A stretch of 26,169 nt of DNA from CAYJMQ01 sp964371555 (GTDB lineage: Bacteria; Bdellovibrionota; JACOXK01; 2-02-FULL-40-11), in the NCBI GenBank assembly GCA_964371555.1, contig CAYJMQ010000024.1, positions 1 to 26,169 of the forward strand, written 5' to 3'. The notes beneath the pieces were generated by a model. It worked only from the letters and a program-made list of their open reading frames with translations. It made no database searches and was not told the DNA's origin. How positions within the stretch are numbered: the first letter of the stretch is position 1; each line of letters opens with the position of its first letter. Positions 15,171-22,115 of this stretch are shown here, one piece after another. The position numbers and the translations under genes were made by a program.

Positions 15171-16505
15171 GTGATCACCATCCTTCGAGCTCTTCTGATA
15201 ACTGCCGGGGTTCTTTTCCTTATCGCTTCAAAGCTCTTTGCTTCCGCGGGCGATATCTACGGATTGAGTTCGGTGAGCTCGTCGACGGGGGGCGTATCGT
15301 TGCCATCACGGCCAGATATATCGACGACCTACCAGAACCCGGCCTTTTTAGGCTCTGTTGAGAATTTGCGGATGACATTAGGATGGATGGCGATTTCTGA
15401 TTCATTGGCGCCGATTCAGGGGGTTATTGTTCAAAACGACAGCATTGGCAAGGGGCTTGAGATCGGGGATTTCCTTACCGATTATCCCAATCTATCCGGT
15501 TTTAACTTTGGTCTGATGTTTCCCCTTCGAAAGCCGCTGCCCAAAATCGCCTTTGGGATGACCGGGTTTGTGCCGGTTGGGTCGATTGCAAACATTGAAA
15601 CATCAGAAGGGGTTCAGGCTGTTTATTCTAATTATGCTTATCGCCCCAGACACTTTTCATGGATTGTGGGGGGATCGATTGAGGTGTTAAAAAATCTCTC
15701 TCTTGGCCTGGCTGGCAATATTTATTGGACATCGGGGGCGAATTCCCAGATCAATATCAATGGCAAAAATTCGACTGTCGCTTTGGCTATGGATATAAAG
15801 CCTGCCGTAGCGCCCATCATCGGACTTCACTATTTGCTGAGCCGTTGGGGCTTTGATGCCTCTTATCATGCGCCGGTTGACTATCAGTTTGTTTTTAAAA
15901 ACCGCTCTGATCTGGTTCTATTTGGCAATACGGGGGAAGGGGGGGAGGTTTCGGCTCCGATCATTCAGTTTTTGTCGGAAAGCTCGATGTTTTATGACCC
16001 CCAAATGATCGGCCTGGGAATTTCCCGTCGTTTTTTAAATGGTTTTTCGGTCGGAACAAAATGGCTTTGGAAAAACTGGAAAAAATATCGCTCTCCCATT
16101 AATCGGGTTTCTTTTACGAACCCGGGCGATTTGAAATCATCCGTTCCAAAGCTTGAGTTTCGGGATGTGATTTCACCGGGGTTCGGTGTTGAGGTTCCGG
16201 TATTGTCGTGGTTTCTAAGAGCCGGCTATCGTTATGAGCCTGAGCGCCTGATCCATCAGGATGAGAACAGCAATTTCCTCGACACCGATGTTCATCTTCT
16301 TTCAACGGGCATGGGTCATACATTTGGTTCCTTTCTTGGAATCTGGACACAGCCTGTAACGCTCGATGCCCATCTCCAGTATCACCGATTGATTTTGAAA
16401 ACGATCTACAAGCAAAATCCCGAAGCCATTGGTTATAAGAAAGAGGGATATTCGATCGGCGGATCCCTCTTGAATTATGGCCTGAATCTCAGTATGACAT
16501 TCTGA
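15171..16505 (+). CDS. FadL/OmpP1-like outer-membrane transport protein
   Basis: 444 residues from GTG at 15171. The open frame reaches back to 15027, but only from residue V-I-T-I-L-R does the sequence begin like a signal peptide (ITILRALLITAGVLFLIAS, cut near FASA/GD). The mature start (SLPSRPDISTTYQNPAFLG) carries the N-P-A motif seen near the N-terminus of FadL-type barrels. The remainder is alternating polar/hydrophobic beta strands with many aromatic residues, ending L-N-L-S-M-T-F with a C-terminal Phe for BAM recognition. FadL-type barrels take up hydrophobic compounds, but the substrate here is unknown. panB follows three bases after the stop. Confidence 0.75.
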   Translation: MITILRALLITAGVLFLIASKLFASAGDIYGLSSVSSSTGGVSLPSRPDISTTYQNPAFLGSVENLRMTLGWMAISDSLAPIQGVIVQNDSIGKGLEIGDFLTDYPNLSGFNFGLMFPLRKPLPKIAFGMTGFVPVGSIANIETSEGVQAVYSNYAYRPRHFSWIVGGSIEVLKNLSLGLAGNIYWTSGANSQININGKNSTVALAMDIKPAVAPIIGLHYLLSRWGFDASYHAPVDYQFVFKNRSDLVLFGNTGEGGEVSAPIIQFLSESSMFYDPQMIGLGISRRFLNGFSVGTKWLWKNWKKYRSPINRVSFTNPGDLKSSVPKLEFRDVISPGFGVEVPVLSWFLRAGYRYEPERLIHQDENSNFLDTDVHLLSTGMGHTFGSFLGIWTQPVTLDAHLQYHRLILKTIYKQNPEAIGYKKEGYSIGGSLLNYGLNLSMTF

Positions 16506-16508
16506 ATC

Positions 16509-17333
16509 ATGCAGAGACTCTCCATCATCGATCTCAAAAATAAGAAAAAAAAGGGGGAAAAAATTGTCGCAACAACCTCCTATGATGCCGCCTTTGCAAG
16601 ACTGATCGATCCCTATGTTGATATTGTTTTGGTTGGGGATTCTTTGGGGATGGTTATAAAGGGGGATGAAAATACATTGGGGGTTACTCTGGATGAGGTT
16701 ATTTATCATACGAAGGCGGTTCACAAAATGGTTCGGCAGGCGCATCTCGTCGCGGATCTGCCATTTCTCAGTTATCAGCTTTCGAAGCGTGAAGCCGTTC
16801 GAAATGCCGGCCGTCTCCTTCAGGCGGGAGCCCAGAGTGTCAAAATTGAAGGTGGAAAAAAGTTTTGTGGATTGGTTTCAGAATTAACGGATGTGGGAAT
16901 TCCTGTGATGGGGCATCTTGGGATGACCCCTCAGTCGGTTCACCAGATGGGGGGATTTCGTGTCCAGGGGAGAGAAGCTTCTCATCGCGACCGATTGCTC
17001 TGCGATGCAAAGCGCCTTGAGGAGGCGGGGGCATACGCGATTGTTCTTGAGTCGATCCCGGCGGATCTTGCGGGAGAGATTACGGCTGCAATAGAAATTC
17101 CGACCATTGGCATTGGGGCAGGCGGAGAGTGTGACGGTCAGGTTCTTGTAATCTACGATCTCTTAGGGATCGATACGACATTTCAGCCCAAATTTGTGAA
17201 GCGATACGCGAATCTCTCAGAGACGATACAAGAGGCTCTCAAAAATTACTCAAAAGAGGTGAGAGAGGGGATTTTCCCCGATCAAAGCCACAGTTATCAC
17301 ACCCAGATTACGAAGATTTATGAAGATCATTGA
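16509..17333 (+). CDS. panB: 3-methyl-2-oxobutanoate hydroxymethyltransferase
   Basis: 274 residues. First committed step of pantothenate synthesis: adds a hydroxymethyl group from methylene-THF to alpha-ketoisovalerate, giving ketopantoate. Motifs: TTSYDAAFARLIDP at 22-35, VLVGDSLGMV at 40-49 (Mg-binding Asp), GHLGMTPQSVHQMGGFRVQGR, ESIPADLAGEI with the catalytic-type Glu and IGIGAGGECDGQVLV. Length is typical. Its 3' end overlaps panC by 14 bases. It consumes the same methylene-THF made by the folD-gcv operon in this window. Confidence 0.97.
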   Translation: MQRLSIIDLKNKKKKGEKIVATTSYDAAFARLIDPYVDIVLVGDSLGMVIKGDENTLGVTLDEVIYHTKAVHKMVRQAHLVADLPFLSYQLSKREAVRNAGRLLQAGAQSVKIEGGKKFCGLVSELTDVGIPVMGHLGMTPQSVHQMGGFRVQGREASHRDRLLCDAKRLEEAGAYAIVLESIPADLAGEITAAIEIPTIGIGAGGECDGQVLVIYDLLGIDTTFQPKFVKRYANLSETIQEALKNYSKEVREGIFPDQSHSYHTQITKIYEDH

Positions 17334-18171
17334 AACGATCTCTCAAATGACCGAATGGTCAAAAACAATGAAATCGAGAGGAGAAAAAATCGCATTTGTT
17401 CCAACGATGGGGGCCCTACATTCGGGGCATCTCTCATTGGTTCGTATCGCGAAAGAAAAAGCCTCTCAGGTTGTTGTCAGTATCTTTGTAAATCCGCTGC
17501 AGTTTGGTCCAAAAGAAGATTTTGAGCGTTATCCGAGATCTCTCGACGGAGACATCGCGTTTCTTGATAAAGAGGGGATCTCCCTCCTATATCTTCCTTC
17601 TGTGACGGAAATGTATTCTCCCCGGTTCCAGACGGCAGTTCACCTCAAAGAACTCTCGCAGACTCTTTGCGGGAAGCGCAGGGGGGGGCATTTTGATGGG
17701 GTTGCCACCGTTGTCTTAAAGCTGTTTCACATTGTAAACCCCGATTTTGCGATCTTTGGGGACAAAGATTACCAGCAGCGCCGCCTGATTGAACAGATGG
17801 TTTCAGATCTAAATCTCGATATTCAAATTATGGGCGCCCCCATTGTTCGCGAAAGCGATGGACTTGCGATGAGTTCAAGGAATATTTATTTGAGTCATGA
17901 GGAGAGGGACAGGGCAACCATTTTATTCAAATCCTTAAAAAAGGGGGAAGAGCTTTGTAAAGCGGGGGAAAAAAATGTTTCTAAAATTATTGCCTGCGTG
18001 TCACAAATGATTGACAGTCAGGGACCGACGAAAGTAGACTATATCGCAATCTGTGACGCGATAACTCTCAAGGAGGTAACCCATATCGACAAACCCTCTC
18101 TTTTGGCGGTGGCTGTCTACTTCGGGGAAACGCGTCTCATAGACAATATGGTTTTGGAACCGAATAAATGA
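17320..18171 (+). CDS. panC: Pantothenate synthetase (pantoate--beta-alanine ligase)
   Basis: 283 residues. ATP-dependent condensation of pantoate and beta-alanine via pantoyl-adenylate. Motifs: FVPTMGALHSGHLSLV at 26-41 with the nucleotidyltransferase HSGH (34-37), FVNPLQFGPKEDFERYPR, FGDKDYQQRRLIEQM and SDGLAMSSRNIYLS (the KMSKS-like S-S-R-N). Cotranscribed and overlapping with panB. panD and panE are not in the window. Stop overlaps the next ATG (ATGA). Confidence 0.97.
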   Translation: MKIIETISQMTEWSKTMKSRGEKIAFVPTMGALHSGHLSLVRIAKEKASQVVVSIFVNPLQFGPKEDFERYPRSLDGDIAFLDKEGISLLYLPSVTEMYSPRFQTAVHLKELSQTLCGKRRGGHFDGVATVVLKLFHIVNPDFAIFGDKDYQQRRLIEQMVSDLNLDIQIMGAPIVRESDGLAMSSRNIYLSHEERDRATILFKSLKKGEELCKAGEKNVSKIIACVSQMIDSQGPTKVDYIAICDAITLKEVTHIDKPSLLAVAVYFGETRLIDNMVLEPNK

Positions 18172-18803
18172 AGAAAATCAAAGATTTTTTAAAAAATAAT
18201 TTCATCACCGGTTTTTTAATCCTTGTTCCGATCGGCGCCACATTTACGCTCATCAGCTGGATTATTGGAAAATCGGATCAGGTCATTCAGCTTCTTCCCC
18301 ACGCCGCGCGTCCCGAAACCTATCTCGGATTTAAAATCCCCGGGCTTGGATTGCTTCTTACCTTTTTAATTATCGTTCTCATTGGAGTTATGGGGCGGGT
18401 TTATTTTGTTAAATTGTTCTTACGGGTTGGCGAACATCTTATCAAAAAAATCCCGTTCATCAGCAGTGTCTATTCCGCGATCAAGCAGCTGATGGATACC
18501 GTTTTTGTGGCGCGTGATGGGAAAACCGATCAGAGAAAAGTGGTCATTATTGAATTTCCACGTAAAGGGATTTACTCCGTAGGCTTTTTGACTTCGGTAG
18601 CCAGGGGGGCCACTCAGGAAAAAACAAAAGAGAGGGTTATGAATGTCTTTATTCCGACGACACCGAACCCAACCTCCGGATTTTTTGTGATGGTCCCGGA
18701 ACAGGATATCATTTCGACAGACATAACGGTCGAAGATGCCTTTAAGCTGATTATGTCTGGTGGAATTGTGGCTCCGCCTTCTTCTTCAGAGCCCAAAGCG
18801 TGA
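18168..18803 (+). CDS. DUF502 family inner-membrane protein
   Basis: 211 residues. Two N-terminal transmembrane helices, about 9-33 (NFITGFLILVPIGATFTLIS) and 58-80 (GLGLLLTFLIIVLIGVMGRV). A soluble domain follows, with IPFISSVYSAIKQLMDTVF, VVIIEFPRKGIYSVGFLT and FIPTTPNPTSGFFVMVP. These are DUF502 hallmarks. Function unproven in general; in plants related proteins are the COV/LCV family. Overlaps panC by four bases at the start and smpB by four at the end. Confidence 0.88.
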   Translation: MKKIKDFLKNNFITGFLILVPIGATFTLISWIIGKSDQVIQLLPHAARPETYLGFKIPGLGLLLTFLIIVLIGVMGRVYFVKLFLRVGEHLIKKIPFISSVYSAIKQLMDTVFVARDGKTDQRKVVIIEFPRKGIYSVGFLTSVARGATQEKTKERVMNVFIPTTPNPTSGFFVMVPEQDIISTDITVEDAFKLIMSGGIVAPPSSSEPKA

Positions 18804-19264
18804 AACCCGCTCAGGGGATTAAAATTGTGACCACCAATCGAAAGGCCTCTTATAACTACCATCTGGAAGAGCGGGTTGAGGCGGGAATAATTCTTACAGG
18901 GACAGAGACGAAATCCCTTCGCTCAGGGCATGCGAATTTAAATGATAGTTATGCGCTGGTAAAGCCGGATGCCGTTTATCTTCTCAATTGTCATATCCCC
19001 CCCTATGAAGGGGGGAACCGATATAATCACGATCCGCTGCGCACACGAAAGCTCCTTCTCCACAAACATGAAATACAAAAGCTTCAGGGGAGGACAGAGA
19101 CGAAGGGGTATTCGCTGATCCCGACAAAGATCTATTTTTTAAAAGGGCGGGCCAAGGTAGAGCTTGCCCTTGCAAAGGGGAAGAAAAAATACGATAAAAG
19201 GGAATCGATCAAGCGTCGTGAGCAGGATCGGGAAGCCCAGATGGCAATTAAACGTCATCGTTAA
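18800..19264 (+). CDS. smpB: SsrA-binding protein SmpB
   Basis: 154 residues. Binds the tRNA-like part of tmRNA and brings it to stalled ribosomes for trans-translation. Motifs: IVTTNRKASYNYHLEERVEAGI, LTGTETKSLRSGHANLNDSY, NCHIPPYEGGNRYNHDPLRTRKLLLHK and the C-terminal KGKKKYDKRESIKRREQDREAQ. GTG start in a GTGA overlap with the preceding stop. Its RNA partner ssrA begins 57 bases after the stop. This pairing is common in bacteria. Confidence 0.97.
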   Translation: MKPAQGIKIVTTNRKASYNYHLEERVEAGIILTGTETKSLRSGHANLNDSYALVKPDAVYLLNCHIPPYEGGNRYNHDPLRTRKLLLHKHEIQKLQGRTETKGYSLIPTKIYFLKGRAKVELALAKGKKKYDKRESIKRREQDREAQMAIKRHR

Positions 19265-19291
19265 CCGTTCAAACCAAAATTGAACGGTTAA
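19261..19291. repeat. Perfect 12-bp inverted repeat between smpB and ssrA
   Basis: TTAACCGTTCAA (19261-19272), a seven-base loop and TTGAACGGTTAA (19280-19291). It takes in the smpB stop codon. There is no T-run after it, so it is either a weak terminator, an mRNA 3'-end stabiliser or a binding site upstream of the ssrA promoter. Confidence 0.7.
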
Positions 19292-19305
19292 GGTGTTCTT
19301 TGAAA

Positions 19306-19314
19306 TGGTATAAT
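19306..19314 (+). promoter_or_regulatory. Extended -10 promoter of ssrA
   Basis: TGG followed by a perfect TATAAT (19309-19314) gives an extended -10. No good -35 lies at 16-18 bases. Expected start at about 19321, next to the mature tmRNA 5' end (19322). Confidence 0.6.
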
Positions 19315-19321
19315 AAAAGAT

Positions 19322-19670
19322 GGGGGCGAACTGGTTTCGACGGGGGTATGAGGCTCAAGTCTGGCATGCCGAGGCGCTGTCGCTCGACAAACGCAGCAAT
19401 CGCATAATTGCCAACGAGCAATTAGCTCTCGCTGCTTAATTTAAGCAGCACGTTCTCTCAATGCTTCGCCCGTAGGGCGTGAGAGAGCGACGATTATACG
19501 GGATAGCCTCTGATGTGCTTTCTGATTCAGAGGCGAAATTTAAAGGAAGCTATCTTTCAGGGGAGCCTGCCGCGGGCGCCTCGAAAGAGAAACGCAAAAC
19601 AACGGCTAAGCATGTAGTCAGCTGAGTGTAGTACTTTCGGACGTGGGTTCGATTCCCACCGCCTCCACCA
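19322..19670 (+). ncRNA. ssrA: tmRNA (10Sa RNA), tag peptide ANEQLALAA
   Basis: 349 nt, one-piece tmRNA. The 5' end GGGGGCGAACTGGTTTCGAC is the conserved tmRNA start. The 3' end has a TTCGATTCC T-arm and an encoded CCA at 19668-19670. The 5' GGGGGCG pairs with CGCCTCC (19660-19666) as the acceptor stem, with one G-U. The tag frame at 19410-19439 reads GCC AAC GAG CAA TTA GCT CTC GCT GCT TAA, giving A-N-E-Q-L-A-L-A-A, with the usual A-L-A-A protease-recognition end. The 3' end also serves as the left copy of a probable attachment site. Confidence 0.96.
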
Positions 19671-19672
19671 TT
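19662..19672 (+). repeat. attL-like copy of the ssrA 3' end
   Basis: CCTCCACCATT spans the tmRNA acceptor end and two bases beyond. It recurs exactly at 21836-21846. In both copies it is preceded by CCACC, with a two-base offset. Confidence 0.45.
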
Positions 19673-19694
19673 GCAATGAATTCGAACCAATGTC

Positions 19695-19727
19695 ATCCCG
19701 AGGGCAAAGCCCGAGGGATCTCTTTTT
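19695..19727 (+). terminator. Intrinsic terminator of ssrA, formed by a REP-like palindrome
   Basis: Stem ATCCC-GA-GGGC, loop AAA, then GCCC-GA-GGGAT (19695-19719). The two GA mismatches face each other inside the stem. It is followed by CTCTTTTT (19720-19727). It lies 25 bases after the tmRNA end. Confidence 0.6.
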
Positions 19728-19835
19728 GTTATCCAGAGAGTCGTTATTATCATTCTGAGCCGAAGGCGAAGAATCTACTCCTTTGTCATTCCCCGGCTCG
19801 ACCGGGGAATCGTCATCCCGGACTTGATCCGGGAT
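19695..19835. repeat. Cluster of four REP-like short palindromes
   Basis: Four hairpins of 21-25 bases, each preceded by (G)TC or TC: 19695-19719, 19752-19774, 19788-19810 and 19815-19835. The first two share one design, an outer 5-bp stem, facing GA/GA mismatches and an inner 3-4-bp stem (ATTCT-GA-GCC...GGC-GA-AGAAT). The last two are perfect stems of 9 and 8 bp with CTCGA or CTTGA loops. Similar sequences are dispersed in many bacterial genomes. With the recombinase remnant they fill the gene-free 19671-20064 interval. Confidence 0.7.
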
Positions 19836-19838
19836 CCA

Positions 19839-20015
19839 TTTCTCCAGCAGCGCAAAAGACTTAATCTTTGTTCGTGCATGATAATAAGGTTTCCCAACTT
19901 CAGGTTTCTTGGGTGTTAAAGTTATCTTTCCAGTGAGTCTCCTCATTACTAAAGCAGAATTTTCTGTTTTCTGTGCCAACACTTCTGAAAGATTTTGAAG
20001 AGTACAATTTAGCAA
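19839..20015 (-). pseudogene. Probable C-terminal remnant of a serine recombinase
   Basis: A 59-codon stretch reading NLSEVLAQKTENSALVMRRL, then TGKITLTPKK and YYHARTKIKSFALLEK. It resembles the extreme C-terminus of large serine site-specific recombinases (helix, L-R-R-L-x-G-x-I-x-L-T-P, short strands, L-L). It has no proper start; a TGA codon lies just upstream in frame, at 20016-20018. At its 3' end it runs straight into the fourth REP-like palindrome. No catalytic domain remains. The assignment is from pattern memory only. Confidence 0.35.
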
Positions 20016-20064
20016 TCAGTTTTGTAGCGAATGTCTTGATACTTCACACTTGAAGTGTATCCAT

Positions 20065-20856
20065 TTAATCTAATTTTGAAATTAGTTGATCTTTAACTAT
20101 TTTGACTGCCACTGTAGGATCATAGTTTATAGATGGTAAGAGGAGGGGCTCTGTATCTTTCAAAAAATCTATAGATACTATTTTTTCATCTAAATTTTCT
20201 AAAAAATATTTTTTTAACACATTTAGATTCTGAAACTTCATATATGCTTGAAAAGCTTCAACAATTTTATCTGGATTTGCTTTGCCCATCGTTAAACCAG
20301 CCCATAAATCAAAAAGATCCCGTCCTTTTCTTCGTTGATAAAGAGCTCTAAGCTTTGTCCCTAAGAGTTCCTCCAATGAATAGGTCGTAATGTCAATTTC
20401 TCCTTTATACCAACGAGACTGAACACTAAAATGATGCTTCTTAAATCCAAAAACTGAAAAATGTTCTTTGCAATTCATTTCAATTTTAAGTCTAAGCGGG
20501 AAAATGGGAAGGCCTTCAGAATTAAAACGATAAATTAAATTAATTGTCCCTTTCTTTTGATTTCTTTGAGGAGATCCCAACCAGGGATCAAGTGCCGATC
20601 TTAAAGCATTTAATGATTGCCCAATGGGTTCAGACTTAATTTGAACAAGATCAATATCCTCAGAATACCGGGCCACTTTTTGTAAATAGAGTTTTGAAAG
20701 CGCCGTCCCTCCTCTAAATGCGAATGCTTTTGAGAGGTACTCGTGTTTAAATATTTCGACCAATGCTCGAGAAATAATTAAATCTTGTTCTACTTGAGCA
20801 TCGGTTTTCCAGGGAACAACCGATCGCCATTCAACAATATTGGCACGTGGAATCAT
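20065..20856 (-). CDS. abiEii: AbiEii-type nucleotidyltransferase toxin
   Basis: 263 residues. Nucleotidyltransferase of the AbiEii/AbiGii (type IV-like toxin-antitoxin, abortive infection) family. The active site is F-R-G-G-T-A-L-S-K at 48-56 followed by R-Y-S-E-D-I-D-L at 63-70, with the D-x-D at 67/69. A second family segment, ELLGTKLRALYQRRKGRDLFDLW, carries the conserved Lys and Arg-Asp. Related toxins inactivate tRNAs by adding nucleotides to the 3' end. The start overlaps the antitoxin stop (ATGA). The gene is AT-richer than the housekeeping genes. Downstream, 20046-20058 is a 13-bp palindrome with no T-run. Confidence 0.88.
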   Translation of the reverse strand: MIPRANIVEWRSVVPWKTDAQVEQDLIISRALVEIFKHEYLSKAFAFRGGTALSKLYLQKVARYSEDIDLVQIKSEPIGQSLNALRSALDPWLGSPQRNQKKGTINLIYRFNSEGLPIFPLRLKIEMNCKEHFSVFGFKKHHFSVQSRWYKGEIDITTYSLEELLGTKLRALYQRRKGRDLFDLWAGLTMGKANPDKIVEAFQAYMKFQNLNVLKKYFLENLDEKIVSIDFLKDTEPLLLPSINYDPTVAVKIVKDQLISKLD

Positions 20857-21647
20857 ACTTCAGATTCTACTTTTTCATTCACAATAATATTCCAATCGAA
20901 ATGTTTAGAGGATCTCTTAAATTCTTTATTTGGATCAAGTAAGATAGGGCTCGGTTTTTGACTGATGATCCACTCTTTTAGTTTGTACGAAAGACTTTTT
21001 TTTCCAATTTTTTCTAAAATATATCCCAATCTCTGACTACACGCCAATTCTTTCTCTCGTTTTGCTGCATGAAGAATAGAATCTGAGGTCAATTTTTCAG
21101 ATAATTCCATTAAAACTGTTGCGATTTGGTTGAGCCCACCTAGCTGTCTTGAATATCGAACCAAATCAAAAGCCGTGTCTTCAGGGGTAGATACCTTGAT
21201 ATAACCGGTATCTACTTTAACCTGTGTGAGCGCAGTATTCTCTATCTGAGACTTCATAAAAAAACGAATACGTGCTCCCTCTACTAAAATGATTCGTTCA
21301 GGACTCTTTGTAATGACTTGCAATTCTTGCGGCTGCTGGTGGGCAGCTCCATATAGAGAAGCCGCAGATAAAAGCCCTACATAATAGGACTTCTCAATAA
21401 AATTCATGAGCTCATGAATAAATAATAAGGGAGGTAAAATTCCAGAAGATCGATATTCCAATGGAACAATGACATAGAACCCTCTCCGAACCAATCGCAA
21501 TCGGCCTTTTTTGCATAAACGAAAGAGCCCAAATTTAAGAGCGGCTGGCGTCAGCTTTAAACTCTTTACAACCTCTCTCTTTGTAAAACAGTAGCGCCCT
21601 TTTGCTTGCAACGCATCCACAAACTCTTTTATAGAAAAATGCCTCAT
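20853..21647 (-). CDS. abiEi: AbiEi-type antitoxin / autorepressor
   Basis: 264 residues from ATG at 21647. The frame is open to a TTG at 21680, but M-R-H-F-S-I-K-E-F is the natural domain start. An N-terminal winged-helix segment of about 1-70 (SIKEFVDALQAKGRYCFTK, LKFGLFRLCKKGRLRLVRRG, FYVIVP) is followed by the AbiEi antitoxin domain: YYVGLLSAASLYGAAHQQPQ, IKVSTPEDTAFDLVRYSRQLGGLNQIATVL. The family neutralises AbiEii and represses its own promoter by binding inverted repeats. A matching inverted repeat lies immediately upstream (21672-21729). Confidence 0.87.
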   Translation of the reverse strand: MRHFSIKEFVDALQAKGRYCFTKREVVKSLKLTPAALKFGLFRLCKKGRLRLVRRGFYVIVPLEYRSSGILPPLLFIHELMNFIEKSYYVGLLSAASLYGAAHQQPQELQVITKSPERIILVEGARIRFFMKSQIENTALTQVKVDTGYIKVSTPEDTAFDLVRYSRQLGGLNQIATVLMELSEKLTSDSILHAAKREKELACSQRLGYILEKIGKKSLSYKLKEWIISQKPSPILLDPNKEFKRSSKHFDWNIIVNEKVESEV

Positions 21648-21671
21648 AGGTAATTTTGCATAGATTACAAA

Positions 21672-21729
21672 AAGTATCAATTAAAGCTACTTTTCGATAA
21701 CTATTAAATAGTAGCATTTTAAGATACTT
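21672..21729. promoter_or_regulatory. Probable AbiEi operator: long inverted repeat
   Basis: Two 19-base arms, 21672-21690 and 21711-21729, separated by 20 bases. Each arm has AAGTATC, seven bases, then GCTAC in inverted orientation: 12 of 12 conserved positions match, while the seven middle bases differ more. A separate 13-bp palindrome (ACTATT-A-AATAGT, 21700-21712) lies in the centre. The near arm begins 25 bases before the abiEi ATG. Confidence 0.6.
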
Positions 21730-21835
21730 TATTCAATCTAAAATATTTCATACTGGACTCGACGAGTCATTGGTCGCACCGTGAAAATCTAATGGCAATG
21801 AGAATCCAATCTCTCTGCGGTTTTTGTAGCTCCAC

Positions 21836-21846
21836 CCTCCACCATT
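21836..21846 (+). repeat. attR-like copy of the ssrA 3' end
   Basis: Exact second copy of CCTCCACCATT, preceded by CCAC as at the ssrA end. The tmRNA T-arm itself is not restored upstream of it. 21730-21857 holds no gene that I can support. Confidence 0.4.
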
Positions 21847-21857
21847 TTGAAAATAAT

Positions 21858-22115
21858 TTATTCATTTCCAGCTTTTCGTTTTGCTTGAATTGCTTCTACC
21901 AGAAGCTGTCGAATAATTGCTGCTTTAGAATTGGCTTGTATCTTAGAAATTTTTGCAATTTCCAAGGCTAACCATGCAGGAATCGTAATAGGGGGGAGTG
22001 TAACCACTTTGCTTAACCCCTCCGTTAGGATTCCATACTTAAAGTCAATGCCCAGTTCGCTTTTGTCAAAGGCTTCGTCAAAGTCCTTTATTTTTAGCTT
22101 GTTTTTCTTCATCAC
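21858..22115 (-). CDS. BrnA-like antitoxin (ribbon-helix-helix type)
   Basis: 85 residues. N-terminal charged helix, then VVTLPPITIPAWLALEIAKI, then SKAAIIRQLLVEAIQAKRKAG. The strand-helix-helix pattern suits a ribbon-helix-helix DNA-binding antitoxin. It overlaps the BrnT-type toxin gene by 38 bases. That toxin gene supplies a strong ribosome site (AAGGAGGG). Start is GTG 22115 or ATG 22112; spacing allows either. In this family the antitoxin follows the toxin, as here. The protein itself is only weakly like BrnA, so the name rests mainly on context. Confidence 0.7.
   Translation of the reverse strand: MMKKNKLKIKDFDEAFDKSELGIDFKYGILTEGLSKVVTLPPITIPAWLALEIAKISKIQANSKAAIIRQLLVEAIQAKRKAGNE

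Larger units (their letters stand above)
19671..21846. mobile_element. Probable decayed genomic island integrated at ssrA
   Basis: A stretch of about 2.2 kb between two copies of an 11-bp ssrA-end repeat. It is visibly richer in A/T than the flanking housekeeping genes. It holds REP-like palindromes, a probable recombinase remnant and an AbiE toxin-antitoxin pair. ssrA is a well-known integration target. No intact integrase is present, so the island is probably old or mobilised in trans. The AT-rich tract with the BrnT/BrnA pair beyond 21846 may be a second, adjacent insertion. Confidence 0.4.

Noticed and set aside
19557..20015. A 152-residue minus-strand protein running through the tmRNA end
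   Set aside because: Half of it is the reverse strand of tmRNA and REP-like palindromes, a well-known false ORF type. Only the first 59 codons resemble a real (decayed) gene.
20046..20058. 13-bp palindrome as abiE terminator or CRISPR-like repeat
   Set aside because: It occurs once, has no T-run on either side, and no spaced array is present anywhere in the window.
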